A program made the position numbers and the translations under genes. This document shows, piece after piece, positions 53,801 to 64,000 of a DNA stretch of 64,000 nt. The notes under the pieces are model-generated. The model saw nothing but the letters and a program-made list of their open reading frames with translations, did no database searches and was not told where the DNA came from. Every line of letters begins with the position of its first letter. The stretch's first letter is position 1. Source of the stretch: Mytilus edulis. Lineage: Eukaryota > Mollusca > Bivalvia > Mytilida > Mytilidae. The DNA is taken from NCBI RefSeq assembly GCF_963676685.1, contig NC_092349.1, positions 60,805,431 to 60,869,430 on the forward strand, read 5' to 3'.

Positions 53801-55600
53801 TAGATATCACTACTTCGGCTTTGACATTATTTATTATTTGAATGACCTTTACTTTTCTTTACATCTATAAGAAGACTTATAAATTCGCCTGGGCATCATT
53901 GACAATTACCAAACAAATAAGCATCGGTCGTCCATTACTTCAGAAAAAAACATCTTCTCCTTTGAAACTACTGGGCCATTTGGGAATAAACTTGACCATA
54001 TTCTTCATTTAAAATAAGGTTAACAAATGTATCAGATGATCCCTCCTACAAACTAACATGGCCGACATTGCTAACAATAGAACATATGGGTAAACTCCCA
54101 AGTTTTCTCAATTATCTTACAAAACGGCCATTTATAATCAGTGTGAAGTTGTGGTATGCATAATGGTCTGGGAAATTCGGAATGTGTCAAAGAGACAACA
54201 ACCCGACCAAAGAGCTGACAACAGCCGAAGGCGAATAATGGGTCTTCAACTTAGCGAGAAAATCCAACACCCATCGGATGGCTTTATAAAATAATCATGT
54301 ACTAGCTAGTTTAGTGAACATGGACGTCGCACATTTTTCTGCTTTGTAAAGAATTTCATAACAGATTAGATGTGAAATACCTGAACGTATAAGAAGTCTG
54401 CATGTAAATTTATATTAACTAATGATGTCCTTGTACCGATGATAAAATTAAGTAAATGTGGTGACATGTTAGTAACATCGAAAACCCTGGTTTAATAATT
54501 TTTCAGAATTTGTAGTTAATTTACATTGATCGCTGGGCTGTCCGTTGTTAATTCGTAACTCGCAAGTTTGGTAAGTTGCGATTGATTCGAATTTCGATCT
54601 TAATGGACTAGATTCGCAAGTTTTTCCTGCGGAAGGTTGATGGTTTTATCCTGAAATTAGCCGCAATGATGTAACCAAGTGAACTGAAAGTAATATTACC
54701 AACAATAAACCAATTACTATAGGTTGCATTTCTGTAAATATTGACAATGCAATTTCCCATAGGAACTCCTTTTACGACTAAAACTGTACCACTTTTACTA
54801 TGAAGTTTTGAAGAAGAAAAAAAATCTTATCCGAGAATTGAATGTTCATATGCACCACAATATTTTTCAAAGGTCAAAATATAGGGCTGTGCGGCATATT
54901 TTCAACGTTTATATGCCCTGAACTTCTCACAGTTTAAACAAACACTCATTTTCCTAACTACCCCTACCTCGAATGAAAGGTTACCACAGATTTCAATGTA
55001 AACAATATGTACTGGTAACATTCCCAAGTTATGTCTTTGTGAGATGGAACACAGAGAGCCTAACTTGGAACCAGTATGTAAACAAAATTAATTTTCTATG
55101 AATATTCAAGATCTCCCCAAAAGAGGCGTGATTTGAGAAACAGCTGTATTTACAAAGTTTATTTGGGTTTAAAAGGGTATAAATTGTCACATTCATGTTT
55201 ACCGATTTGATTAAAATTAGCATACTTTATTTATAACATACAAAATATATATCCAAATAAAAAAAAAAAACTATACGGAACCGCCAAAGAAACGTCGTAT
55301 TTTTCGAAAGCCTAAATTTCCAAACGCATTGAAAAGAATATCTATTTCCTTTTGGTTTAGGTAAATTACCTTAAAATGATGCTGAGATTATGTTTAAATC
55401 TCCGTTTGGCTGACTGCGTTTATTAATTCGATCGCTCTAATAGGGGTTTTGGATAGTTCCGTGGGACACGTTTCGCAGTCACATTTCATGATGATGAGAA
55501 GCACGTTGAATCCGTGCCTCTAATAGGGTACTTTAGAGGTACGAAGTTTTTGTGTCATCATAATCTGTTTGATGCAGTACTGATGCCACGACTTAACCCA
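53801..55600. repeat. Intergenic DNA with one dispersed-repeat fragment
   Basis: At 54175-54300 the GGGGCCAGCTG repeat appears in reverse and decayed form (TGTGTCAAAGAGACAACAAC, CGAAGGCGAATAATGGGTCT). The rest has no gene, array or inverted ends that I could support. Confidence 0.45.
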
Positions 55601-55604
55601 CGAC

Positions 55605-55765
55605 TAAAGAGAACGGGCAATAGGACGTTTGAATGCTGGACAGCGACTTTCAATTTTTGAAAATGCATTTATCTGCAATGTACACATCACCAAACGTCTA
55701 CGTGAACGCCACAATGCAACAAACAGTACACATGACCGTCCACGTACTCAACGCTAATGGTAGAC
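55605..55765 (+). pseudogene. Tc1-like transposase N-terminal relic
   Basis: GCAATAGGACGTTTGAATGC and CTGGACAGCGACTT, then ACATCACCAAACGTCTACGT, then CATGACCGTCCACGTACTCAA encode, in one frame with small losses, G-R-L-x-A-G-Q ... RLRERHNATNST-DRPRTQR. This matches the helix-turn-helix leader of Tc1-family transposases, where a T-x-R-L-(R/W)-x-R block is followed by DRPR-G-R. A stop follows and the catalytic domain is absent. Confidence 0.6.
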
Positions 55766-55916
55766 CTGAATTGAATAAATCTGTAATATGGCAGTGAAAG
55801 AGTTTATCAATGAACAGTAAATGAACTGAAATGATGAGAGTTTGTTAAATAACAAGGTTATTTATACGCCTATTCAATAAAAAAAATATAGCATTTATTC
55901 TTCCATTATGTTTGCC

Positions 55917-56147
55917 TTAAATTACTGCTACGTTTCTTTTGCCGTGCAGTATATAATAAAACAGTGTACGATGCATGGACTTATATGCACGTATTCGGTG
56001 TGTATTGTAGTCTAAACGCCATCTAAGTAACTGTCGTTGTGACATCTCAAGACTACCGTCGACCATTTCTCCTGATATAAGCATTAAGAGAGAAATTAAA
56101 TAGATAGCGAACACGTGAATTTTTTTTTCAAATCTATTTGATTTCAC
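55917..56147 (-). CDS. Small ORF with signal peptide and GKR site; possible secreted peptide precursor
   Basis: The 76-codon minus-strand frame starts MKSNRFEKKIHVFAIYLISL. It has a basic start and hydrophobic core like a signal peptide, probably cut after about residue 26. The remaining 50 residues are polar and basic and include FYYILHGKRNV. GKR is the usual amidation-plus-dibasic cleavage signal of neuropeptides. AATAAA occurs about 20 bases after the stop on the minus strand. I do not recognise a family, and a chance ORF is quite possible. It lies about 0.5 kb upstream of, and divergent from, the MEGF-like gene. Confidence 0.35.
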   Translation of the reverse strand: MKSNRFEKKIHVFAIYLISLLMLISGEMVDGSLEMSQRQLLRWRLDYNTHRIRAYKSMHRTLFYYILHGKRNVAVI

Positions 56148-56632
56148 GTTATAGGCGAAAAATTATGATCATCTTCATTTTTACATGTAAAAGAACTAGT
56201 TTTGGTGATTTGATCAACCAAATGGTTAACCATTGTTTTACTTGTTCAATGTTGACGTTTCTTTATCTTTTATTAGGCTAACACGCCGAGTTATGCGTAA
56301 CCTATCTGTATTTAAATGTGTTTATTTTAAGGTCAAAAGAATTTAGATTCAATGAGATCGAGTTATTCACTAGCAAATGTGGTTAAAGGCGAATTATTAT
56401 TTCACTAATTAACCACTTTAATTGAATACGTTTTTATCAGAACTCGTAGTGTAATGCCTCTTTTTATTAAATAGATTGAAAACAAATCTTGGTTATTAAA
56501 TGATACATTTCAAGTACCTTAATTACAATTCACTTGTTAACCTTTTATCAAGTTAATTCTTCCGCATATGTAATAGTTACAAGTGATCATAAATTAAAGT
56601 ATCCTAAAATTAAATTTATAGAAAAACAAAAT

Positions 56633-56727
56633 ATGGCAATAATAAGCTTTGTGTTTGTTTCGATTTTTATCATAAGATTTTCATTGTATGGAGTGAATGG
56701 AAGCAATGTTTGTTTGGATCGCACGGG
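56633..56727 (+). CDS. MEGF-like gene, exon 1 (signal peptide)
   Basis: ATG at 56633 with context AAAATATGG; 31 codons plus GG before donor GG|GTATGG. A hydrophobic core of about 16 residues is followed by G-V-N-G, a plausible cleavage region. Confidence 0.6.
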
Positions 56728-59700
56728 GTATGGTACACGTGATTTATATACATCCATTCGTTAATCAAACTTCACAATAGCTTTCAAATAATTGTAATTA
56801 TTTTACTTTAAATTGCCTAGGTTTGATAAAAGTGAATTGTCTAACATAAAAGGGATCGAATTGTGATATCTATGATTAGTTTATTGCTTTGATTTAATCG
56901 CATAATATGTATATACATTCAAATTGTTTTAAAGATTAAAGATCGCATTATCACATTACAATAAAAATGTAATAGTATTTCCTTAAGGTCAAGGAACCGT
57001 AAATGGGCTATGTCGCAGATTTTGCTAAGATTTTGCATGCAACTTTGGCTCGGTGAACTACAACTGAAAGTCAAAAAAATAATGCATTGATCTCTTTAAT
57101 TATCTGAAATATTTAAGATTGATTTCGTTTAATATTAGTGAATATTTGTATAGGAAGCACATAAGATCGGCGAAAAAACATTTAAGATTTGTCTTAAAAT
57201 CGCAAAATCTCTAATTCTACTCTATAGATTTTTCTTAAAAACCCATATGCATTTCTGTTTTAACGATATAAAAAAAAATCATATGTTCACCGGGTTACCT
57301 TGTTGGTAGTGAAAAACATCAAAATCAACGTTTTACGGCCTGCACCGCGTCCTCTTTACGATTTTTTCGACGTTTGATTGGATTTTGTCACACGGAACAC
57401 AACTTTAAATGATTTATACCGTAAAAAACGAAGTCGTTGATCCTACCTTTATTTTGCATCATTATAACGGAAATTTGTGTATCGACAACATATAGTTTTT
57501 AGGCAGTTAAGCTGCCTTAAGCGAGCACCCTTGATTTGTGTTCTACCCAATACATGCTGAAATCTGTGCCATTGTTATTATCTAGCTAGATGTTATGTTA
57601 TTCATAACTAATTGGACAGTTTTTTCATACTTTTAATTCTTGATTACAAAAAATATGATCAGAAAAACCTTAAATGATCGTCGATTTATCCAAAAGTTTC
57701 AAGTGAAGTTGCACACAGGAAGTAGGGCACATTAGGAATCTTTATGTAGTTTATTATCCCCTGACATTTTGGCTAAGCTGTCAAAGAACAAATGTATGAA
57801 ATGTTTAATCGCCGAAAATTTCTAAAGACAAGTAGTTTAGATTTACCAAATGGCAAAAGTCGAAGGAATATTGTTTGTCGTCAATACGTAGTCAACTACG
57901 TCAGTAGTCTTAAAATAAGTTCCACTGTTGGCGCCAATTTTAAATTATAAGACGAAATTTTTGTATCTTTTCAATTTGGAGGCAGGGGTTCAATTAGCGG
58001 TTGTCCGAGGTCTGCGAACTTCCACTTTTGCAGTCGGACTTTCGACTTGGTTACTTGCTACGATCGACATGCACGACTTGAGAGGAAATAAAAAAAAAAT
58101 AACTTTGCAAACCTTTTTACCAAAGTCTACTAGTAAACGATCTCTAAACTTGTTTTTAGCATTATTATTCATGACAGCGATGTTCATTTTGTTCAACCGC
58201 TAGCTTTATACAAAAAATCTCAGACAAATAATGTGTAAAATCGTATCTGACAAAAACAACATTGAAAACAAAATGGCTGACATGAGAAGAAAATTCTAAT
58301 ATCGGATCCGATTCCGGAAGCGGATATGGGTAGTTCCGGGTTTTGGCGATCTTTGAACTTTTAAAAAAATCAGACAGATGACAAAATACATCTTTGCATG
58401 GTAAATAAATATAAACACTAGAATTGAAAACCAAAAGATATATGTAAAAGAATGAAAAAACAGAAAATATTTTGTACAGAAAATGTGAGAAACGTACAAT
58501 TAAATACAAAGATGATGAAGTAGAGCAGAATATAATGGTGCAACATTGCCAGCGTTCTGAAGATCCATAGGTATCCATAGGAAACTCAAAATTACTTTTT
58601 GACAAATTGTAATGTAAAAATCCAATACAATGTGACAATGTGAGTCTTTGTGACCGCTTGGAACAGTATATCTAACAATATATATGGTCCTGGTGACAGT
58701 ATAAATTTTCTTTATCAGTAATAAATGTTGGTAAAGCAAGATAGATGCTTTAAAAAGTGTAAACATATTACTAAATGGTTATTTTTTTTCTCAGTTTTGA
58801 TGGGTCAGTTAAAATAGCTGGAAGTTTCTTATTTTACACATATAGTGCAACTAGATTATATGATACCTGAATGTAAGCAAATTATATGTATGTGGAGTCC
58901 TTTGGGGCACTCTACTCCTGTTTGATAACTTGGAAACAGATGAGATCCCCACCCCTCAACCATATATATTCAAAAAGATTGAATGACATACAAGGTCAAT
59001 CTCATAGTCGTCACATATGCATACCACTTTTTGCTAGACCTAACACCTGTCATTTTATTCCAAACTTAGACATCATGGACTTGGGTTGAAGGTGGGAGTC
59101 ATTTACATTTACTATGGACAGGTCAGTCAGACCTCACTATTGATCCCTGTAGTAGTAAACATTTGTCTGATTTGTGTCTCATAACTTTTGTACTGTAGAA
59201 CACAAACTCAGTTTTCTTTCCAGGGAAGCAAGTCCATTCATACTTTTACAAGCTCGTACTAAAGTCAACTTGAAATACTAACAGTCAACTAATACGAACA
59301 ATTACGATCAACTAGAAGAACTGCAATCATTGCGAATTTGTACCACTGCTGACTCGAGACTCATGACCATGAAAAAAAATATACTTGATATATACGTTGC
59401 TATAGAAAACCTTGATAAACTATGAATTATTTGCCATAATGATTAATTCATTAAATGAACATGAATGTACAATTATATATGAATGTTTAATGTTTGTTCT
59501 TTTAAATCTTAAAAAAAAAATTGAAGCAACATTGCCACAGTTTTCATAATTATGTTTGCCTTGGTTTTTGGTTAACTGCCTACAGTGCTTACAGCGCTTT
59601 GATTTAGAATAATCTATAGACCAGAATTAGAAATTTGGCGATTTTAAGACAAATTTTAGAAGATTTTATGCAGAATTTATATGCTTCCTACACAAATGTT

Positions 59701-62700
59701 CACCAATTTTGACTTGCTTCCCTGGAAAGAAATTTAATCAGTAATACTTTAATAATAAATAAGATAAATGCATTTAATATTGACTCACTGATAAGGTCTT
59801 TGCATCGGAATTAAACACATTTATTCTAAAAACAGTTGTTGGCATGACACGGGTTATGTTCTTCTCATATATGTTATGATGGTATGATACTAAACCCCTA
59901 ACGGGAAGGATTGTGCCTGATGTTCATATGATGAAATTATAATCTTTCAGTCAGTTTAATTGAAGTCTGGAGCTGGGATGTCAGTTAACTGCTAGTAGTC
60001 TGTTGTTATTTATGTATTATTGTCATTTTGTTTATTTTCTTTGGTTACATCTTCTGACATCAGACTCGGACTTCTCTTGAACTGAATTTTAATGTGCGTA
60101 TTGTTATGCGTTTACTTTTCTACATTGGTTAGAGGTATAGGGGGAGGGTTGAGATCTCACAAACATGTTTAACCCCGCCGCATTTTTGCGCCTGTCCCAA
60201 GTCAGGAGCCTCTGGCCTTTGTTAGTCTTGTATTATTTTAATTTTAGTTTCTTGTGTACAATTTGGAAATTAGTATGGCGTTCATTATCACTGGACTAGT
60301 ATATATTTGTTTAGGGGCCAGCTGAAGGACGCCTCCGGGTGCGGTAATTTCTCGCTACATTGAAGACCTGTTGGTGACCCTTTGCTGTTGTTTTTTTATT
60401 TGGTCGGGTTGTTGTCTCTTTGACACATTCCCCATTTCCATTCTTAATTTTATTTTTTTCGATTTTCAGTTGAAGTTCATCGAGCCAGAGTTGCATGCAA
60501 AATTTTACTGACATCTGTAGTATAGCCCATTTACTGTAGCTGTCAAATATCCATCTTAGTACTTGTATAGATGTAAGCAACTATAAATATGATCGTACAT
60601 TCTTCAACAATGAAACTAAAAGATGGCTCAAATCATTTTACATATAATAAGTAAATCATGTGTTTCTTGCTATTTGTTTATGGTACCGTTTGCGTTATTC
60701 GGCTTGTGTATGACAAGTAGGAATTATTGATAAGAATGACGTATCAGTTTACTCTTATTCAATCTGTGATCACAATCTTCACTGAATATTCCAGAGAAAT
60801 TAAGTAAATTGATGGATTGCTGCAAACTATTGAATGAGAATTTAATTGAAATTAAGGATGATGACCATGTTAATGAATGTATAAAATGAGACATGTTTTC
60901 ATTATTAATTTCGAAAAACCTTGACCTCTAGCTACAAAACATTTTGGAGACGATAAATCTGTGATCCACTTATGAAACAATAGATACTCGGTTAGCGGAT
61001 ACATATTTTTAAAATCAATGTACTTTTAATGTTTTCTATATTTCCTCTCTATTGTTATTGATTAAACTATCGGCACCAATATAAGTATGGTTATATCAAT
61101 GTGTGTTTTTATGCCCGTACACTGAAACCACAAAGGTGACTGAACTGATCGAACGACAATATAACCTATTTCAAAGTGGAACATCTATTTGGCAGTGCGC
61201 GATATGTGAATTCGCAGCAATGCCCGGTCAAAATTGCGATTGTAAATGCCTGGCTCTCTATACGAGATACAAACCCTTGCAACATATTTATATGGAGTTT
61301 GTTGGTGGCATGATACGCCACCAAACTGTCTTAAATGGTAGTCAAGATGTTTAGTTCATGTAGTCCTAGTGAATACATTGTTAAGAGTTTCTCCTCCTCA
61401 AAATGTTTGAAGAAAAATAGACATCCGTTTACTGAAAATTGATTTACTACACATTTATGTTATTCAAGAGTAAAACTTTATTAATTCAAAGTAATGAGGC
61501 TATATACTTTTTCTTAACATTATAAATATTTACACTACACTAGGTACGTTACGCAAAGTTGATTGATTTTAATTAAGGGTGGAAAATTCTGACTTAAACT
61601 AATCATGAGCGTATGTTTGACATGTTTGATTAGAAAATATTTACCATTCAAAATGGTTTGCATAGTAAAATTTAGAGTTGTTGCAAAACCGGAATTTTAG
61701 CATGCGGAAAGCGTAGCATTCTTTCATTGAATTTAAACTCTTTATTTCGAACCGATGCAGCTGCGTATCAAATATTTCAACGTACACATAGCTTGCTTTA
61801 GCAAAAGTTGAATTATCGGAAAATACCGTACAAAACATTTTTGGGTAGTAAATGTCGTTAAACACCCCCGCAGAAGTCGTAAACGTAGGGATGAAGAAGC
61901 CAAACTTTTTTTCCCAGCTATACCCCAGTCAACCCTTTGTGGGTGTTAACGTTGATGTAATTTTGTTATTGCTGACATACGACATATCAATTAAGAAAGC
62001 TATAGTGTATAATAAATTGATAATAAAATAAATTGTTGGCAAGATTGAATAATAAGTATACCTTTTAAATCTAAATTCTGGTATTCATTTTCAGAAAATC
62101 TATTTGCTGTTTCAATTACGAAGAAGTTAATGGTGAATGTGTTGGTAAATATGTATTTTGTATGATTCAAAAATGAGACTGATTTTTTTTAAATTTTGCG
62201 TCAGGATGAGCTTAATAACAATACACCCTTAGGCCTTTCTTTATTATTAGAAGATGGGTTGTCTTTTTGACTTTATTATCAAACCATGATTACTAAAGAG
62301 GATCCTTTTCAAATACATAATATAAGTGTTAATGGCTCAATGACAAATAAAATAAAAAACACAAATTTTGCTTGTTTTCTTTTCTCTAATTTTATAACCT
62401 CGAAAAAAGAGTAGCTGAAAGTTCAGACAAAGTATTCATAGATTCTATTAGAAAATCAAATAATTTCTTTTAAAAGTAAAAAAGAATAATATTGTTTAAA
62501 CAGATGCATAAATCAACACAAACAATTGTCCCCAAAATGACACAGAAAATCCAGAATAAACAAAACAATCTCACCGAAAAATATAACAAAACCATATGAC
62601 TTCTACAGAATGATCATTACTTGTGAGAAAATTAGGTCGATATAAAACCACAATAAACCCACCATTTTCTCGAATTAGCAATATTACAGTAATTTGCCAC

Positions 62701-63388
62701 TCGTTCCGTTGGTTGATATAGTCTAACGTTTGATTTTGTCAGTGTTTATGGACTTCTTCCTTATTTGAATTAACCTACATTCGGTATTTTTGTTTAGATA
62801 TTTTTTTCGAAGTGACAAGCTTTGTGTCTTCAGCTATGGTAATATCTGTATTTTCTCGCCTTTGACTTTTTTTGAACCCACTTTGTTCCATTGGACATTT
62901 CGACTTAAGACATTAACACATTTACACAACTTTGGTACATGCTAATTCTGTTGAAACATGTTAGTTTTGTTTATTGACCGAATGTGATAGATAAAAAATA
63001 AAAAAAAAATAAAAGCAGTGTTATTTTATTACATTGAGAGCGAAAAAAAAAAACACAACTAAACCAAAAATAAAGGCAAACCCTTAACACATTGAAATTC
63101 GATTTTTAACAACATTATATGCACTAATGTCTTATTAAAGATTCAAATAGATACAAGAAAATAAAAAAAAAGATGAAGAAAAAGATGAAAACAACGCTTA
63201 ATAAATGCTCATGCGTCCGTGGCGCTTTTCATGTTTTACCATTATGAGAACTCTCAAAATTTTCGTTGATTAATTTCAGAGTGCACACGAGGTTCGACCT
63301 CATGGGATGGAGGCCCTTGTCTGTCATGTAAGGACAATAGATATGGAATAAAATGTCTTAAAACTTGTAGGTGTAACTATTTGCACAG
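56633..63388 (+). CDS. MEGF / scavenger-receptor-F-like secreted or membrane protein, N-terminal part (continues past the window)
   Basis: Three exons fit by phase: 56633-56727 (phase 2 exit), 62095-62144 (50 bases, phase 1 exit) and 63280-63388 (phase 2 exit). Exon 1 encodes a signal peptide (MAIISFVFVSIFIIRFSLYG, then VNG) and SNVCLDRT. The micro-exon gives KSICCFNYEEVNGECV, completing an N-terminal cysteine motif. Exon 3 gives ECTRGSTSWDGGPCLSCKDN and RYGIKCLKTCRC, an EGF-like repeat with the YG-x-x-C spacing of MEGF10/SREC-type proteins. Such proteins are cell-surface receptors for engulfment or ligand uptake, with many tandem EGF repeats; bivalves have many. The remaining exons, including any membrane segment, would lie beyond 64000. 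The start is the first in-frame ATG of its frame. Confidence 0.65.
56998..57245 (+). repeat. Left arm of a large, interrupted inverted duplication
   Basis: Block A (AAATGGGCTATGTCGCAG ... GCATGCAACTTTGGCTCG ... CTACAACTGAAAGTC, 57000-57072) and block B (GAATATTTGTATAGGAAGCA ... ATTTGTCTTAAAATCGC ... CTATAGATT, 57140-57232) reappear in inverse orientation at 60461-60535 and 59600-59705. Confidence 0.65.
57246..59212. other. Intron 1 of the MEGF-like gene, no further gene recognised
   Basis: Overlapping ORFs on both strands at 57928-58766 look fortuitous: hydrophobic, without family motifs, and antisense to each other. GCGGTTGTCCGAGGTCTGCG near 58000 is locally GC-rich. No inverted ends found. 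Confidence 0.4.
59213..59732. mobile_element. 520-bp MITE with perfect 22-bp inverted ends
   Basis: The left end begins TTTCTTTCCAGGGAAGCAAG (59213-59234) and is exactly complementary to 59711-59732. No internal transposase. The right third (59600-59705) is block B of the inverted duplication, so the 57.1-kb block may be a fragment of a related element. Confidence 0.65.
60060..60460 (+). repeat. GGGGCCAGCTG mussel repeat, fullest copy
   Basis: In order: CAGACTCGGACTTCTCTTGA, GTGCGTATTGTTATGCGTTT, GGGGAGGGTTGAGATCTCAC, CCTGTCCCAAGTCAGGAGCC, TTTAGGGGCCAGCTGAAGGA, TCGCTACATTGAAGACCTGT, TTGTTGTCTCTTTGACACAT and CCCCATTTCCATTCT. Copies or fragments occur at 21440, 27895, 35085 and 54175. It separates blocks A and B of the inverted duplication. 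Confidence 0.8.
60461..60535 (-). repeat. Right arm (block A) of the inverted duplication
   Basis: The complement reads AAATGGGCTATACTACAGATG ... TTTTGCATGCAACTCTGGCTCGATGAACTTCAACTGAAAATCG, broken here only to show the match, and agrees with 57000-57072 at most positions. Confidence 0.65.
60536..62094. other. Intron 1 of the MEGF-like gene, distal part
   Basis: No recognised gene. An 83-codon plus-strand frame at 61103-61354 has several cysteines but no bounded exon and ends in a stop; I could not join it in phase to the MEGF-like exons. A 74-codon minus-strand frame at 61641-61865 is unassigned. Confidence 0.35.
62095..62144 (+). CDS. MEGF-like gene, exon 2 (50-bp micro-exon)
   Basis: Between TTCATTTTCAG and TTG|GTAAAT. 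It enters in phase 2 and leaves in phase 1. It adds three cysteines (CC and C) in the order expected before the first EGF repeat of this family. Confidence 0.6.
62145..63279. repeat. Intron 2 of the MEGF-like gene with a retroelement-tail fragment
   Basis: At 62690-62800 a decayed copy of the CCATTCGTTTGATGTGTTTT repeat is present (TTCCGTTGGTTGATATAGTC, GATTTTGTCAGTGTTTATGG). A-rich runs lie at 62995-63055. No coding sequence. Confidence 0.45.
63280..63388 (+). CDS. MEGF-like gene, exon 3 (EGF-like repeat)
   Basis: Between TTAATTTCAG and CAG|GTAAAA; only the phase 1 entry is open. It encodes six cysteines in an EGF/laminin-EGF-like pattern. The exon leaves in phase 2, and the matching acceptor is not found before 64000. 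Confidence 0.65.
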
Positions 63389-64000
63389 GTAAAACACTAT
63401 TTAAGTCCTCATGTAACTTTCTATGCAGTGATGAAACTAATAATGCACATTGATTGTAGTCTTTAATATACCGACTAAAAGTACACAAATGACTTATTTT
63501 TAAATATAACGTACTCAAATATTAACAGTAATAAGTGCCCTGACATTTCGGACTCTCAGTAGAAACTATACACACATGTTCGTCAAAAGTGACGGTTGTT
63601 TCCTTCTCTATTATTAATTTTTCTTTTTCAATTCGTTCGCTATGCCAGTGTCTACATTTAAGTGAAAGATTTGGATACAACAAATGACTAAAAACCTTTG
63701 ATAGATAAACTTTTTCATAGATACAAGGATTTGGGTTGTAATTTTGACTGCTGTACCTGTAGAAATCTTTTTTCAAATGGAATAGTACATATATTTTACT
63801 GTGATGTTGTTAACCAAGCCTTGAAATTAGCATGATTAAATTTATCTACCGTTTAGATAAACTCATCTTGCCTGGATATTGTTTTTATTGCTATACATAT
63901 TGATTTTGTTATCAGAAAATTTAAACCATACTAAATAGTACGTCTAAAAATAAAATAACAACTCTACGACATAACCATTCATTTGATCTCAAGTGAGGGT
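63389..64000. other. Start of intron 3 of the MEGF-like gene
   Basis: AT-rich; no acceptor with the needed phase 2 entry and an EGF-like continuation was found before the end of the window. Minus-strand ORFs at 63324-63776 look fortuitous. Confidence 0.4.

Noticed and set aside
57928-58766. Several overlapping ORFs on both strands
   Set aside because: Mutually antisense, hydrophobic and without domain motifs or splice context; most likely chance frames.
61103-61354. Cysteine-containing ORF considered as an extra exon of the MEGF-like gene
   Set aside because: No acceptor/donor pair gives phase compatibility with exons at 56727 and 62095, and the cysteine spacing is not EGF-like.

Overview
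The window is nuclear DNA of a bivalve mollusc, most likely a mussel of the genus Mytilus. The DNA is AT-rich, genes are split by GT-AG introns, long stretches hold no gene, and many dispersed repeats are ones I recognise as typical of mussel genomes. Nothing prokaryotic is present: no operons, no CRISPR and no rRNA.

Four coding loci can be rebuilt by matching exon ends and reading phases. (1) 6788-19148, plus strand: a seven-exon BTB/POZ C2H2 zinc-finger protein of 818 residues with ten fingers. (2) 11790-13686, minus strand, nested inside intron 3 of gene 1: a two-exon, 510-residue tyrosine-recombinase protein of the Crypton type (DUF3504-like). The R, H-x-x-R, H and Y catalytic positions are all present, and the gene lies between 15-bp terminal inverted repeats. 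(3) 40262-44318, plus strand: a second BTB zinc-finger gene with the same first-exon plan as gene 1, 607 residues and eight fingers. A further two-exon block, 51091-52587, encodes seven more fingers and has no BTB exon of its own. Its entry phase matches the last internal donor of gene 3, so it may be an alternative 3' finger cassette (predicted 702-residue isoform) or a third, 5'-incomplete paralogue. (4) 56633 to beyond the window end, plus strand: the start of a secreted, cysteine-rich MEGF / scavenger-receptor-F-like gene with a signal-peptide exon, a 50-bp micro-exon and an EGF-like exon.

Layout: 1-6.7 kb is nested transposon debris and miniature elements up to the 5' side of gene 1; 6.7-19.2 kb is gene 1 with the recombinase element in its largest intron; 19.2-40.2 kb is intergenic and full of MITEs, a MULE relic, dispersed repeats, foldback palindromes and a tRNA-derived SINE; 40.2-52.9 kb is gene 3 with its possible alternative cassette, separated by a 157-bp satellite, two reverse-transcriptase relics and a second SINE; 52.9-56.6 kb is repeats, a Tc1-like relic and a small minus-strand ORF that looks like a secreted peptide; 56.6-64 kb is the MEGF-like gene with repeat-filled introns.

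Genes 1 and 3 are best read as tandem paralogues encoding nuclear, sequence-specific transcription regulators (BTB dimerisation plus finger-array DNA binding). The other features are mostly independent mobile DNA. Family assignments come from motif recognition by eye; no alignment, profile search or transcript evidence was available.
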